NCBI GenBank assembly: GCA_038373865.1
Contig: JAXGGA010004757.1
Location: 1 to 64,000, forward strand
Direction: 5' to 3'
Length of the DNA: 64,000 bases
From: Uloborus plumipes
Lineage: Eukaryota; Arthropoda; Arachnida; Araneae; Uloboridae
The notes under the pieces are model-generated. The model ran no database searches. It saw only the letters and a list, made by a program, of their open reading frames with translations, and was not told the origin of the DNA. Both the position numbers and the translations under genes were made by a program. Of this stretch, positions 34,083 to 49,537 are shown piece after piece (within the stretch, counting starts at the first letter, position 1; each line of letters begins with the position of its first letter).

Positions 34083-34642
34083 CAGTGAACTCTCACTTAT
34101 ACACCGCCTCATTTATACGCCTTTTTCTCTTATATGACGATTTTCAATGGTTTCAACACATTCCATAGCAAAATAATGATAGTATCATTCGTTTATGCTT
34201 GGCTTTAAAGATCAATATTTCCCTTATGCGCCGAATGTTTCGTCAAAATGTGAAAAATTTAATTCATTTTCTTTAAGAAATAAGCATGTTTCTTCAATTT
34301 CCTCTTCAGTCTTATGCTTTCATTGCTCACGGAAGGCATTTTTTCCGCATCAACTAGAGTTCGGAGAGGGACAATTATCTATTATGGAACCTTTTAAAGG
34401 GAACAATTTGTGATTGGGTATGCTACAATTTTTAGTTTCTCTTTATCATTGTAGTTACGTTACAGTAAGTTCCAAATTGGAGTAATATGTCATTTTCTTT
34501 AGGAACATTCTTATTTCTGCATTCCTTAGGACTTACGTTGCGTTTTATACCCTTAAATAGGCTTGTTCACGTATACGTCTCTCTCATTTATGCGCCTTTT
34601 TCTGTTGGACCCTTGAGCCAGCGCATAAGTGAGAATTCACTG
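34083..34642. mobile_element. pogo-like MITE family C, copy 2
   Basis: 560 bp, inverted ends CAGTGAACTCTCACTTATAC and (complement) CAGTGAATTCTCACTTATGC, with perfect TA duplications at 34081-34082 and 34643-34644. Related along its full length to 7456-8013. The 34195-34413 open frame is not conserved in the other copy and is not a gene. Confidence 0.93.
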
Positions 34643-34847
34643 TAGCCAAGAAATTGCAGATGGCACGAAGTGCAGTTTGGCCGAAGCGCCGAATACTTAC
34701 ATTTCCTATACTTTCCTTTTTTCGTATGTGTCTGAAAAATAACCTGTCAGTTACATGAGTTTGTAAAATATCAAAGTAATGAAAACAAAATTAGCATGAA
34801 TGGTCCGATTGTAACATTTCTGATACATTCTGCACAGCGTCGAAATT

Positions 34848-35095
34848 GAATCGTTTATTTCAGGAAACCACTTAAGTGACAAACACTAAAAGTTCGAAAA
34901 AGTATTTTCACCGTAACTCATGAAAAAATCGCTTAGGATTTCAATATTTTAAACTGAAAAATATCAATATTTAGATTTATTTCTTTCAGACAATATTTTT
35001 GTAATCGCTAATAAATATTTTAATGTAAAGACATTAATGTGTTTTCTTGAAGTTAGAAATTTTGTCACTAGGGTGGTTTCTGAAATAAACGATTC
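34848..35095. mobile_element. Sola2-like MITE with AATT duplication
   Basis: 248 bp; left GAATCGTTTATTTCAGGAAA and complement of right GAATCGTTTATTTCAGAAAC, then CCAC...AGTGACAAA on both sides. AATT flanks it at 34844-34847 and 35096-35099. The first 15 bases of the end and the duplication match the 2.7-kb element at 21935, so it belongs to the same group but to a different family. Confidence 0.85.
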
Positions 35096-35318
35096 AATTG
35101 CAGTTACCTTCTGTACATCTTGCATGTTAGAATATACTCTTTGTGTTACATAACAGCTTCCTGGTTGTTTTTGTCAGTGTTTTCTCAAGCAGCTGCATAG
35201 TAAAAGTTCCCTAACGAAAGAGTTTTAAACTATCAAAGTAAATACTTTGGTAATCTGGACGTCTAGGACTCTTGAAACAATTGATGGACTATGAAGTTTC
35301 TAAAATAATTCAAATACC

Positions 35319-35545
35319 TTATACGTAGCTAAGAGAGCAATCTCTACTCCCCCAAAAAGATTTGATCTCAAGGGTACTCTTCATATTTTTCTTGGCATGA
35401 TTCAACATCTTCAAGGCTTGGATGTTTCTCTCCGACTTGATGAGTTTCTGAACCCTTAGGGAAATATCTCTCTTCAAAGGGCAAAGATAGATAAAGGTCA
35501 ACGGAGGACAGCTGATGCTATTTCATTTTCTTTAGGCAAGTTTAT
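35319..35545 (-). other. Coding-like island, unidentified
   Basis: More GC-rich than its surroundings. A minus-strand frame reads FIYLCPLKRDISLRVQKLIK then SERNIQALKMLNHAKKNMKS, a lysine-rich helical-looking stretch. A second minus frame after a possible splice acceptor (CATCAG at 35519-35524) is open too (SVDLYLSLPFEERYFPKGSE). I recognise neither. It could be a pseudogene fragment, an exon or chance. Confidence 0.25.
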
Positions 35546-36041
35546 CCCCTAAGCCTTAGTTTACACGGAGATACATAGCATAACATCCATGGATGTGAAA
35601 AGGGGATGGCATTTCTGTGAAATAACGGCGAAGTAGGATATTTTAAAGCTCTTTTAAATTTCGTAACATAAATAACGATTAAATTGCTAAAATTCTGCAT
35701 TCTACTTCTTTCTATTTTATTGCTATTTGTGTAAAATATCAAATCCTTTAAGGTTTTTAAAAAGCTGTGATAAAATAAGTATTAGTATAAATTGAAAATT
35801 TTGAGTTTAAAAATACGAGAACTTATTCTTACGGCAGGATAGTGGATGAGCGCAAGTGCGCGCACACACACACACATACATGTTTATATGCATACGTGTG
35901 GTGTTGATATATACGAGCGTTCACACTCACGCAGTTTTATATGCATATGTGATGTTTGAGCCTCTGTGAGTTAGTGTGAGTGTAGGATCTTGTAATTTAT
36001 ATATATTATATATATTACATATTATAAACTTATAATTTATA

Positions 36042-37427
36042 CACTGGCGGAAAAAAAAATCCCAACACCAAGAAAAAATTACTGTAGAGTAATGAAATTT
36101 GGGTAATGCAATTGTCTAGTTAACATGTTTAATTAATTAAATGTACAAGATTACTGGATAATTTAAGCTCAAGAAAATGCTGTGCAAATGTGAAATTATG
36201 TTACTTTAATAGCCGGTGTAACCTCCAGAATTTTGAAGGCAAGCCTACAAGCATGCATGCATTGTGTCATACAGGTACCGAATGTCTTTTTGTGGTATAG
36301 AGTGCCACGCTTGTTGCACTTGTTGTGTCAATACTAGGACAGTCATTGCTGACTGTGGATGATACTGGAGTTGCCGTCCAATGATATCCCATACGCGATC
36401 AATTGGAGACAGATCTGGTGATCTTGCGTTACAGCAGCGGTTTGAGGGCGAGCGTTATCCTGTGGGAAAACTCCCCCTTGAATGCTACTCATGAAGGGCT
36501 GTACTATAGGTTGAATTACCACACTGACGACAAATTTTCAGTCAGTGTGTTTGGGATAACCACAAGAGTACTCCTGCTGTCATAGGAAATTGCTCCCGAG
36601 ACCATGACTCCCGGTGTAGGTTCCGTGGGTCTATGCCGCAGACAGCTTCGATGCAGGCGGTCCCTTGGCTTCCTTCTGACCAACATACGACCATCACTGG
36701 CAACAAGGCAGAATCTGTTTTCATCAGAAATTACGACAGATCTCCCCTCTGACCTCCAGGGAACTCTGTCTGGACACCACTGCCGTTGCAAACGGCAATG
36801 GTTTGCAGTCAATGGAATACCGGCTACAGGGTGCCTGGCTCGGAGCTGTAGTTGAATTAAATGATGTCTTACCGTTCTTTGGGTCACGACGGTACCAACT
36901 GTAGCTCGAATGTCAGCCGCAGATGCAGTACGGTGCGCCACAGCAGTACGCAGGATTCGGCGATCTTCCTTCTCACTCGTGCTACGTGGCAGCTCGGAAT
37001 TCGATCTTCTTGAGGTAGTACCATCCCTTGACCATAGCTTCTACTAATTATTCACGGTGGAAGCATTAACACCAAGTCTTTCTGTAATATCGCGAAATGA
37101 AAATCCTCCTTCTCATAGCCAAAGTGTACGACATCATTCAAACTCGGGGAGTTGTTGATAATGGCTTCTTCTTCTTCATAAAGGCATTCCTAGCTAACAT
37201 GAACGCAATGCGTCAAATTTCATGGAAAAATAATACTCACGAGCTTTGCAACACGCTTTTAAAACAAGCCTTATTTGCATGTTCTGAGTGACACCAGCTG
37301 CGCCACACGAATGCGCGGAACGCGAAATTTCAATCGATGTCATCTTTCAGTTGTATAAACACGCCTAATTAATTTCTTTTATCTAACACAAGTCTTTCAT
37401 AGTGTTGGAATTTTTTTTCCGCCAATG
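36042..37427 (-). mobile_element. Tc1-like transposon (family B), copy 2
   Basis: 1386 bp with ends CACTGGCGGAAAAAAAAATC and (complement of right) CATTGGCGGAAAAAAAATTC, TA on both sides (36040-36041, 37428-37429). Compared with 8637-10067 it lacks a stretch around the second catalytic region, near 36430, and differs at many scattered positions (roughly one in ten or twelve by eye). Confidence 0.93.
36206..37195 (-). pseudogene. Tc1-like transposase, family B, broken copy 2
   Basis: The best-preserved part (36941-36516) reads AHRTASAADIRATVGTVV, then the first catalytic region VVISDENRFCLVASDGRMLV, GVMVSGAISYDSRSTLVVIP and LTENLSS. After a frame change QDNARPQTAAVTQ marks the second catalytic aspartate; the expected WPA.SPDL stretch is partly deleted, then SPIDRVWDIIGRQLQYHPQS and the C-terminus NSGGYTGY follow. 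D replaces the usual third E, as in copy 1. The N-terminal domain is scrambled by frameshifts. It cannot encode an active enzyme. Confidence 0.85.
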
Positions 37428-37848
37428 TATTATAATGTTGGTAATACATAATAATAAAAAAAAAATCCTATTTAGTCAATTTCTGCCCCATGCTATACGC
37501 AGGAATTTTATGCGCTAGCGCTTCTACGTATAAAGACAGTTTTACTTTCACTTATATATTCAATATTGCAACAAAATTGATGGATTTGTGAAAATAATTG
37601 GTTAACCAATGTTCGCCCGTTTTGGTTCAGGGCTGAATCCACTCTGACCGTTTTTAGAAAATGTATGAGTTAGTCTGCATTTTGTGAAGGATTTTTTCGA
37701 TGTATTCGGCTTAAAACGTGTAGCACAAAATCTCAAGAAATTCAGCGCACATGCACTCCGCTACGTAAACAGGGACACGAATATTTCAACAAAATGTTAC
37801 TTCTTCAAATATTAGGAATTTTACACATCGCCTGATTTTTAGTTACTT
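37428..37848. repeat. Duplicated flank of Tc1-like family B, copy 2
   Basis: Matches 10068-10490 from the first base outside the terminal repeat to TTTTAGTTACTTTTTT, with few differences (for example a 2-bp deletion in CATGCTATACGC). It ends where the GTGGCAC-rich hAT remnant begins. Confidence 0.85.
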
Positions 37849-37854
37849 TTTTAG

Positions 37855-39617
37855 TTAGTGGCACGGCAGAGTACTAACAGTGGCACGCGAAGACTTTTTG
37901 AAAATATTCCAAAATTGAGGAGAAAATGTCGATCTCAAAAATATTGATAGAAACTAAAACCCTTAAACTGATAAATATAATGATATGACGATTAAGTGTC
38001 AGGAGGCTGGCTTACAAATTGTCTGAACTACAATATTACAGTACTTAACGTTAGCTTTGGACATCCAACAAAAGCTGATACGCTACAGACAATGCTTTGT
38101 AAAGCATATTTGCGCTTGACAGATGCTGCAAAATGAATTTTTGATCTGCAATAGTTTCAGCTACGGGTGATGAAATTTTATAAAAAAGTTAACTCTGCAA
38201 CTAAAATTAAAAAAAAAACAGATTGGACAAAATTTGATATGGTTGCACAAATGAAGATCCTTAAATTGTTTTTGTTACATTACTTGAAAATAATTTTGGG
38301 AAAAAAACTTCAAAAGTGTCATCGAATTATTTATCACAAACTCTTTGCCAAAGAATGAGACTTTTTCTCTCTTGGTGACCCTGTAGAGTTCACTGTATTA
38401 ACAAACTACGAATTAGAGCTCTGAATGCTTTGGGAACTTTTCCCAGGAGAAAGAGGAGAGCATGGAAAATTACTTCTTCAGTGAAATGTGCAATAGCTGT
38501 CCAAAGAAAAAATAGTCATAAGATTTTAGAATTTTAGGGAGTGTTTTTTAAAATGTTAGGCAGGAAAGCAATGAGGACTTGCTACTTAGGAATGAAGAAT
38601 AGAAAATTAATATAGCTATATCATCTCTTATTATCCGGCGTTTAAGTAATTTAAATTTAAGATTGTACAAAAAAAGTTTCCTAAACCAGTATAGGTCATC
38701 TGCATTCTTTTATGATGAAACTTCAGTTTCTTTCTCTCTACTTTGGAGAAAAAAGAATAAAACATTAAATTTAATACTGAAAGCATCAACCCGAATTTAA
38801 TAATTTTCCAATGATATACATGTATGGAGAAAATTTTACACCTATTTTAAGTATACATTCAGAGTTAGGTTTGATAATTTTTAGGATCATAAAAAAATGC
38901 TGATTTTTTTTTTTTCAAATTCGTTGTCTATTTCTCTGCGAGACACTACTTGTTAACCTTCTGAAATCCAAATCAGAATTACCGACCTTCTTCATTGGTA
39001 GTCAAATGTAAAAGCTGACTTCAACAGAAAGTCATCCACGTTATATAGAAATTTGGAAATTTGTACCAACAATTTTTTTTCACATTTGCACATTTTAGCC
39101 GTCTGATGCTGTTGTAGATTTGGTTCAAAGTACGCTTCTAAACAAATATTTTTTGTTATGAATGCAGAAAAATCTAAATACTGTTGAATATTAATTGATA
39201 GCACTTAAAACACTTAAACTTCTTAGGATTCTCAAGAACTAATCCTAAAATTAAAGACTTGGTAAAAAAGATACAGACTCATAAACCAGATTAAGTACAT
39301 ACTTTTTAATTTTAAAATAGAATTTTTGACGCTATTTGTTTCTTTTTTAAGCATAAGCCAACTGACAGAGCTAATAAAAGTTTTTATTAACGATAACTCT
39401 TAAGTTTGGACTTGTTTCATCTGTATTATCATTTAGATTTCAATTGCTCAGATTTACGGGAAAAAATGTTTTATTTGAGTAAGAATTACATAGTCAGCCA
39501 ACCTAAAATCTATTTTTAACTTTTTAAAAAATTTCAGTTTGTTGGAAAAATACAATGTGGCACGCTGAGCTTTTTCTCTTCAGATAGTGGCACTCTCCCT
39601 AAAAAGGTTGGCCACCC

Positions 39618-39620
<3 letters not shown>
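37855..39620 (-). mobile_element. hAT-like remnant
   Basis: The right terminus on the minus strand reads CAGGGGTGGCCAACCTTTTT, a typical hAT-type end. GTGGCAC words lie near both ends (37858, 37879, 39557, 39587). The outermost left terminus is missing. Small frames inside (38167-38358 +, 38992-39204 -) are not recognisable as transposase, so the middle is decayed or non-coding. Confidence 0.5.

Positions 39621-39689
<69 letters not shown>
39621..39689. repeat. AT dinucleotide microsatellite
   Basis: About 69 bp of uninterrupted AT. The hAT-like end abuts it on the left and the GGGTGATTC MITE on the right. Confidence 0.97.
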
Positions 39690-39692
<3 letters not shown>

Positions 39693-40823
39693 GTGATTCT
39701 ACAAAAATGGGCAAATTTGTGTTCCATACTGATTGCTCTTTTTGTTTTTAATTTAATAAAAAACTATTTTGGGAATATTTTTATGCGTCTTTTGTTCTAT
39801 AATTTCCGTTATCAACAACGTCAATATTTAATTATTATTCATTTAAAAAAAGGGATATTAGATTGAAATGTCATCCACATGCCCTGTCCCATAGGTGCAA
39901 TTTTCACAATCAATGGAATATAGATTTAAAAAAAATAAGTGCTTTTTTTCTCGAGAGTTTTTTATTTATAAACATGAATGTGTGCAAGATGTAAATCACA
40001 AAAAAAGCAAAATAATATGAAAATAATATCTCTAAAAGTTAATCTAAACTTTGTCCCAGCGATTATCAGTCAACCATATGTCTAAAAAGTATAGATATTT
40101 TTCTCTGAAATGTTTTATTCCAAAATCTGGCAACACATCTTAAAACAAAGCATGGAACTTTGTTATTCCTGGATGAGGATTAATTTTGCTGTTCTGCAAT
40201 TACTTTTTGATAAAAAGCAAGCTAAACTCAACTTTCAAGGCAAGTGTTTTTTATCTTTGTCATTAACATGCCCCACAGAATGCATGTAAAATGTACATGT
40301 AAATAAATTTTGATAATGAATAATCCTAAGGCTTACATTTGTGGGTTCTAATTCGAAGTGAAGCCGAAAAATATTCAGATATGACTTTTTGAGAACACAA
40401 TTACTTGTGTTTTGTCATTCACATGCCCTTTTTCTACTGTCATTCACATGCCCCAATTTAAGACACGTGGATGAATCAAAAGCCAAACTATGACAGTACA
40501 ATGTTTAAAAATTATGTCTAACAGTTTACTGGTTAAAAAATTTCATTAATATACCTATTGTGTTTGTGTTATTCACATACTTACTGTGTTATATTCACAT
40601 ACCCATTGTGTCATCCACATGCCCTTTTTATCATTCACATATGCCTTCAAAAAAATAAAAATCCAAAAATACAATAAAATACTAACATTTAAGCTCTGCT
40701 GATATTCTATTTTAATTATGTAACTTATCAAGTGCTTTGCTAATTTTTTTCAGATTTTTAATTTTAAATTAATTTTTTGAATTCTACATGTTAGAAATAT
40801 TCCCGTATTTGTAGAATCACCCA
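39690..40823. mobile_element. MITE-like element with repeated CATTCACATGCCC motif
   Basis: Ends TGGGTGATTCTACAAAAATG and (complement of right) TGGGTGATTCTACAAATACG, with TA on both sides. The word GTCATTCACATGCCC or a close variant occurs about eight times inside (near 39872, 40258, 40417, 40438, 40569, 40590, 40608 and 40630). 1134 bp with no gene. It was inserted between an AT microsatellite and the Penelope-like element. Confidence 0.85.
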
Positions 40824-40824
40824 T

Positions 40825-41022
40825 ATGGAAGTTGAGAAATTGTCCGTTAAGTGTCGAAAGATGCGTAAATTGGAAAAAACAACAAAAGAACAAATTGAAA
40901 TTTTAGCAAACATTTTAAAATTTACGAAACAATTTAAACAGATAAAAAGAACAAACATGGGTAATGTGCTGCCTAATCTTCAGAGAGCAGGAGCAGCGGT
41001 TAGAATATTATTAACTTTGTAG
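40825..41022 (+). CDS. Small ORF in the Penelope arm (doubtful)
   Basis: 65 codons from an ATG at the outer end of the left arm, antisense to the reverse transcriptase: [20 protein letters not shown], lysine-rich and helical-looking. The mirror copy is at 44068-43871 with one amino-acid change (V to L) and one silent change. Conservation is expected from the young duplication alone, so it is not proof of function. No domain recognised. Confidence 0.2.
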   Translation: MEVEKLSVKCRKMRKLEKTTKEQIEILANILKFTKQFKQIKRTNMGNVLPNLQRAGAAVRILLTL

Positions 41023-43285
41023 GTTTCAAAAGAGGTAGGCTATTAACAAGTCAGCTGATTTATTATAAAACGGCAATAAATGCATAAAATTTAGAAGATT
41101 TGAATCAGTAAAATTGAAATTTTTTTGAATTTTTTATGTATTTTCTGTATTATTTAAGTTGTGATTGAATAAAATGAGATATGCTGACAAATTAAATAAC
41201 CACCCCCCTGCTCTTACCTACAAAGAAAAGAAACAGACACATACCCAAATCCAAAAGTCCGCATCCAAAATCGCAATCCATATTCGGTCCAGGTTTAACA
41301 TGTAGTTCCTGCTCACTTCCAGCCAACGCTCTTCCTGTCGGACTTTAAACGTTGTCTATCATAAAAGCTGGTAGACTAACATGTTGCCAAAAGCAGTAAT
41401 CCGGGAAGAAACTACAAATGTTTTATCTGCCGTGTAGAATTTTCAAAGAGTTTAGCATAGTAATAAATAAATTCTGATGGATAATTGTTGTAATAAAATA
41501 AATTAGCAGCAAATTTGAAAACCTGTTTATCAAAATCAGCAGTGTTATTACAGATTTTATAGAATCTCGAAAGTTGTCCTGTAATAATATTGATAAAAAC
41601 TTTTTTATGCAAATTGGTAAACCAATGCGGCATGCTTCTTGTGTAAAAATTAAAGTTCTCTCTTTTATCATAGATATCCAGTGTAATATTTTGGTCTATA
41701 ATTTTAATTGAAATATCGAGAAAATTAGCATTTTTGTTATCCTCGTTGGCTTTATTCAATAGTAAAGTATGTGGATAGATAACTTTAAACTCGTTCTCCA
41801 TATTTTTGTCAACAATTAGAATATCATCTATATATCTGAAGATAGGTCTTTTAACATTAAAGTTGACAGTGTATTTAAATTCGTAGTAAAAAAGATATAG
41901 GTTTGCAGCAGAACTGGAATAATTGGTTCCCATTCCGATACCGTGAATTTGTTTAAAAGTAAGATTGTTAAAAGTAACAAAGTTGTTAAAAATACAGAAA
42001 TGACAAATGCTTTCGAAAAAATCCCTATTGATTCCAAGCTCGTCCCCTATGAAAAATGTGTCAAAAATTCTTAAAAGAGTGCTGAAAAGGTCTTCTAAAG
42101 GTATATTACAAAATAAATTCTCAAAATCGTACGTGTATACATATTCTGGACTGCTCTTCAATTTATGAACGATTTCAAAACTGTTATCTATACTCCAAAA
42201 ATGGCTTGATCGTATAAATTTCTTTTTCAAAAAAATGTAGATTTGTTTTAAAATATTTTGTAACTTGATGTTGATGCTTTTACCAAAACTATGTGTAGTT
42301 GAGCAAATGAATCTGAATTTAATTGGGGATTTGTGGAATTTAGGTGTCATGAAAATGAAAGGTAGAGACGCCTGATTTGAAATTGAAAAATTGTGGGAAA
42401 AATTAGAATTACAAAGTTTTTTATAAGCTAAGAATTTTTTTAAAATTATCTCTGTACTTAGATTGCAATTATCATAATACGATGAGGAATTTAGTTCCTG
42501 TAGTACCCTGTTAATATAGAATTTTTTGCATATAATACCGTAATTGTTGGCTGCTTTAACAATAGGAACGAAAATAAAACTTTTTTTAATTTTTTCAAGA
42601 AAACTTATATCTTCTTTCTTCAAAGATTGATAATTATAGTTGTTCTTATTTAGATGAAATTTTAATGATTTTTCGAATTCTATACAAAATTTATCTTTCC
42701 ATTCTTGGAAAGCTTCGAATGGTATTGCCTGTGAGTAAGCAGTTTTTTTGATAAAAGTTAAAAGATTATCTTTGAAAATGTCGATAACTTTATTGAAATT
42801 ACGTTTTGTATTTAACCGGAATTTGGCACCAAAATTCATTAAATATCTTATATTTTCATTTTCAATAAAATTTAAATCCCCTGTAATTATGTGTTTGTGG
42901 AAAGGATCTAAAAAACTTTTGAATTTGTCTTCATTACAAAGACAGGGTGAGTCATTGGGCGTATTCGCAAATGCGATATCTCTATAATTGAAAACTTTTT
43001 TGCAAAACGGTTTGTTGTATTCGAAAGTAGTCACGACATTTTTGTTTTTTAGCGGGAAACAATAAGACAATTTTTTTAAGATGCTGTTGAATCGTATGTT
43101 TTCAAAACTTTTTTGCTGAAAAGAGATAGTAAAATAAATGTTATCCTGTTTTATGGCGTCATGTCCTATTCTAAAATTCAAAAGATCCAAAATAAGATCT
43201 TTGCATTGAATATTCGAAAATTTGAAATCATTTGAAATCATTGAAATGATTTCAAATTTTGCATAAAAAAGCATTTGCATAAATG

Positions 43286-43313
<28 letters not shown>
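40827..43313 (-). mobile_element. Penelope-like retroelement, 5'-truncated copy
   Basis: Minus-strand element whose 3' end (about 40827) abuts an AT run. It holds the reverse transcriptase frame and about 590 bp of 3' non-coding sequence. Its last ~790 bp (40827-41617) recur inverted at 43286-44066. Upstream it breaks at the inverted fragment near 43245-43313, so the true 5' part is missing. I looked for a hammerhead ribozyme core (CTGANGA with GAAA) in the arms and did not find one. Confidence 0.8.
41412..43313 (-). CDS. Penelope-like reverse transcriptase, lacks C-terminal GIY-YIG
   Basis: 633 codons uninterrupted. It would copy element RNA into DNA at a nick. Seen: a CxC...HxH cluster (C124, C126, H139, H141) followed by TGDL; a template-gripping segment FIFMTPKFHKSPIKFRFI (about 319-336); motif A YTYDFENLF (D396); motif B GIGMGTNYSSS (458-468); motif C FRYIDDILIV (D496, D497); then ANFLDISI. 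Only about 135 residues follow YIDD, and no GIY-YIG endonuclease is seen there. In Naiad/Chlamys-type Penelope elements the endonuclease is N-terminal, so it may have been lost with the 5' end; an endonuclease-less type is the alternative. The first ~25 residues come from the junction with the inverted fragment and are probably not native, so the annotated start is arbitrary. All RT catalytic aspartates are present. Confidence 0.85.
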
Positions 43314-47533
<4,220 letters not shown>

Positions 47534-48478
47534 GGGTCATTCCAGCGAAAATGGTACAAATCATGTCCGAGACTTTGGAATTTTTCAAAATCAATTTTAG
47601 TAATTACCACCCATTAAGTGTATTTTTTATTGGTTCTCCATTTAATTTTGTGCCATCAAGTATCAATTTATTAGGTATAATCCATTTAGAAAGGATACAA
47701 AAATAATCATCTTTGTCAGAAGAAAGAGAAAATGACGTGTTCCAGCTTCAAATTGCTAGAATTTTGAATGTGATTTAAAATTAAACTGAAATGTAACAAC
47801 AAAATAAATGACACTACACTGCACAAGAGATGCTTCTGACACCATTTCTGCAGATTATTACGCAAATGAAAAAAAAAAATTCCCCCCAAAACACTGTTAT
47901 TTAACCATGTCCCTAGATTTTCTATGTTTCGAATTGTCCACTCTGTTAGAAGCCTTTTGGAAATAAAATAAACAATTGCATTCAATCTTATATATATTTT
48001 TAAAAATATAGGTAGTATAACTGCCGTGATTAGCTTGCTACATTGAATTATATAGTCAACAAACAGGGTGATCCTCATTCTTTTCTTATGGTAGTAAATT
48101 TGAACTGTTGGATGTCCACTCTGTTAGAGCCGATTTCATGATGAAAAAAAAAAAAAAATAGATTTTTTATTGAAATTGCATACAGACCTACAGTTTTAGG
48201 CTGTTTATTCCACTTTATGCTTTTTCTGTGATTCTAACTTTTCTTTGTGATTATAAAGATATTTTTAAAGGCTTATTTGTCCACTCTGTTATAGAGTTAT
48301 CAAAATATTTGAAATCCTTTCATAAATGAATCGTGTACTAGTTATTTACACTTTATTATACACAAATAAATGGAAACTCAATAAAAAAAATATGATTAGT
48401 TGGTAGAAATTATTTAAAATGATAATTTTCAGTAAAGAGTTTCAGACATGATTTGTACCATTTTCGCTGGAATGACCC
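47534..48478. mobile_element. MITE-like element with repeated TGTCCACTCTGTTA motif
   Basis: Ends GGGTCATTCCAGCGAAAATG on the left and the same on the complement of the right, continuing GTACAAATCATGTC.GA.ACT. The word TGTCCACTCTGTTA occurs three times inside (about 47936, 48113, 48279). 945 bp, no gene. The ends align loosely with the TGGGTGATTCTACAAAAATG ends at 39690. Target duplication unclear (flanks AAA). Confidence 0.8.
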
Positions 48479-48936
48479 AAATACATTTTTGGGTTAATGA
48501 CTCTTAAGAAAAAGAGGAAAAAATACTTTTGTGCTGAGGTGTAAAACATTATAAACCAAAGTATAAAATGCACAATTTTGGGGGAAAAAAAGCAGATGCA
48601 CGGGTTTTGGGATTACAAGTAGCACCAATTTTTTCAATGTGCAGTAATCGATATCGTGGATTGAAACCAGCATTCTGCACAATTTCCTTTTGCTAAATTT
48701 CGCATTTCATTACTCGCTTCATACTTGTTTATTATCTTTTACGAATACTACTTGTAGTTTATGTAGCGTACTTATGATTAGTTTGGATTTACTTATTTTT
48801 TAGACTGCAGGAGCAACATTATTTTTAACACTATTACTAAATCAGTTCCAGTTTTATATTAAATGCATTGCTTCAGTTTATTCAGTTTATACGTTATTTG
48901 ACACGTTGCAGAAAAAAGTTTAAGTACTTTATGTAA
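48479..48936. other. No gene seen
   Basis: AT-rich spacer; the 48494-48682 minus frame is not convincing. Confidence 0.45.
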
Positions 48937-48944
48937 GCGCATAT

Positions 48945-49400
48945 CAGGGGTGCCCATCCCCCCCCCCAAGCTCAATGGCGCAAATTCCCCCCCCCCCCCA
49001 AATTTTTCACAACCCTCTTGTGCCTTTTATTTTTATATTTACCCATCTTTTTTATTTTATTAATTTTTTAAAATCATTAATTATTTTTTTAAATATTATT
49101 TATTTTTTTAAATTATAACTATTATTTTTTTTCTATATTAACTTTTTAAAAGTACTAACTTTGCGCATAATATAATCGCCTTTTTCCTTTCCAGACATTC
49201 CAAGTACACAAATAAATAAATAAATAAATAAATAATAAAGTAATAATTTTAATTTAAAAAATCAGTAAATATTTAATTTGAAAATAAATTAATAAATAAT
49301 TTAAGTAAATAAATAAATTAGTTTTAAAAAATCCTCCCCCCCCCCCCAAATTTTGATGGCGCAACTTGCGCCATAATCCCCCCCCTTGTAGGCACCATTG
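48945..49400. mobile_element. hAT-like MITE family D with perfect 8-bp duplication
   Basis: 456 bp between identical 8-mers GCGCATAT (48937-48944 and 49401-49408). Ends CAGGGGTGCCCATCC and (complement) CAATGGTGCCTACAAGG share the hAT-like CA..GGTGCC. Inside are C-runs, an AAAT microsatellite (49208-49236) and the palindrome ATGGCGCAACTTGCGCCAT. A diverged opposite-orientation copy is at 24953. Confidence 0.92.
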
Positions 49401-49537
49401 GCGCATATAACGGGTGAATTACAAAATCTGCTCTTTGTCTACGTGCAAAATATTTCTTTTTAAGGATGTAAGCTTTCTTAAATAATTCTTTACTATTCTT
49501 TTTGGTGATTTTTTTAAAGAAATGATATTTTGAAGTA

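Noticed and set aside
42748..42987. Plus-strand frame inside the Penelope-like element
   Set aside because: Antisense to the 633-codon reverse transcriptase frame, no motif.
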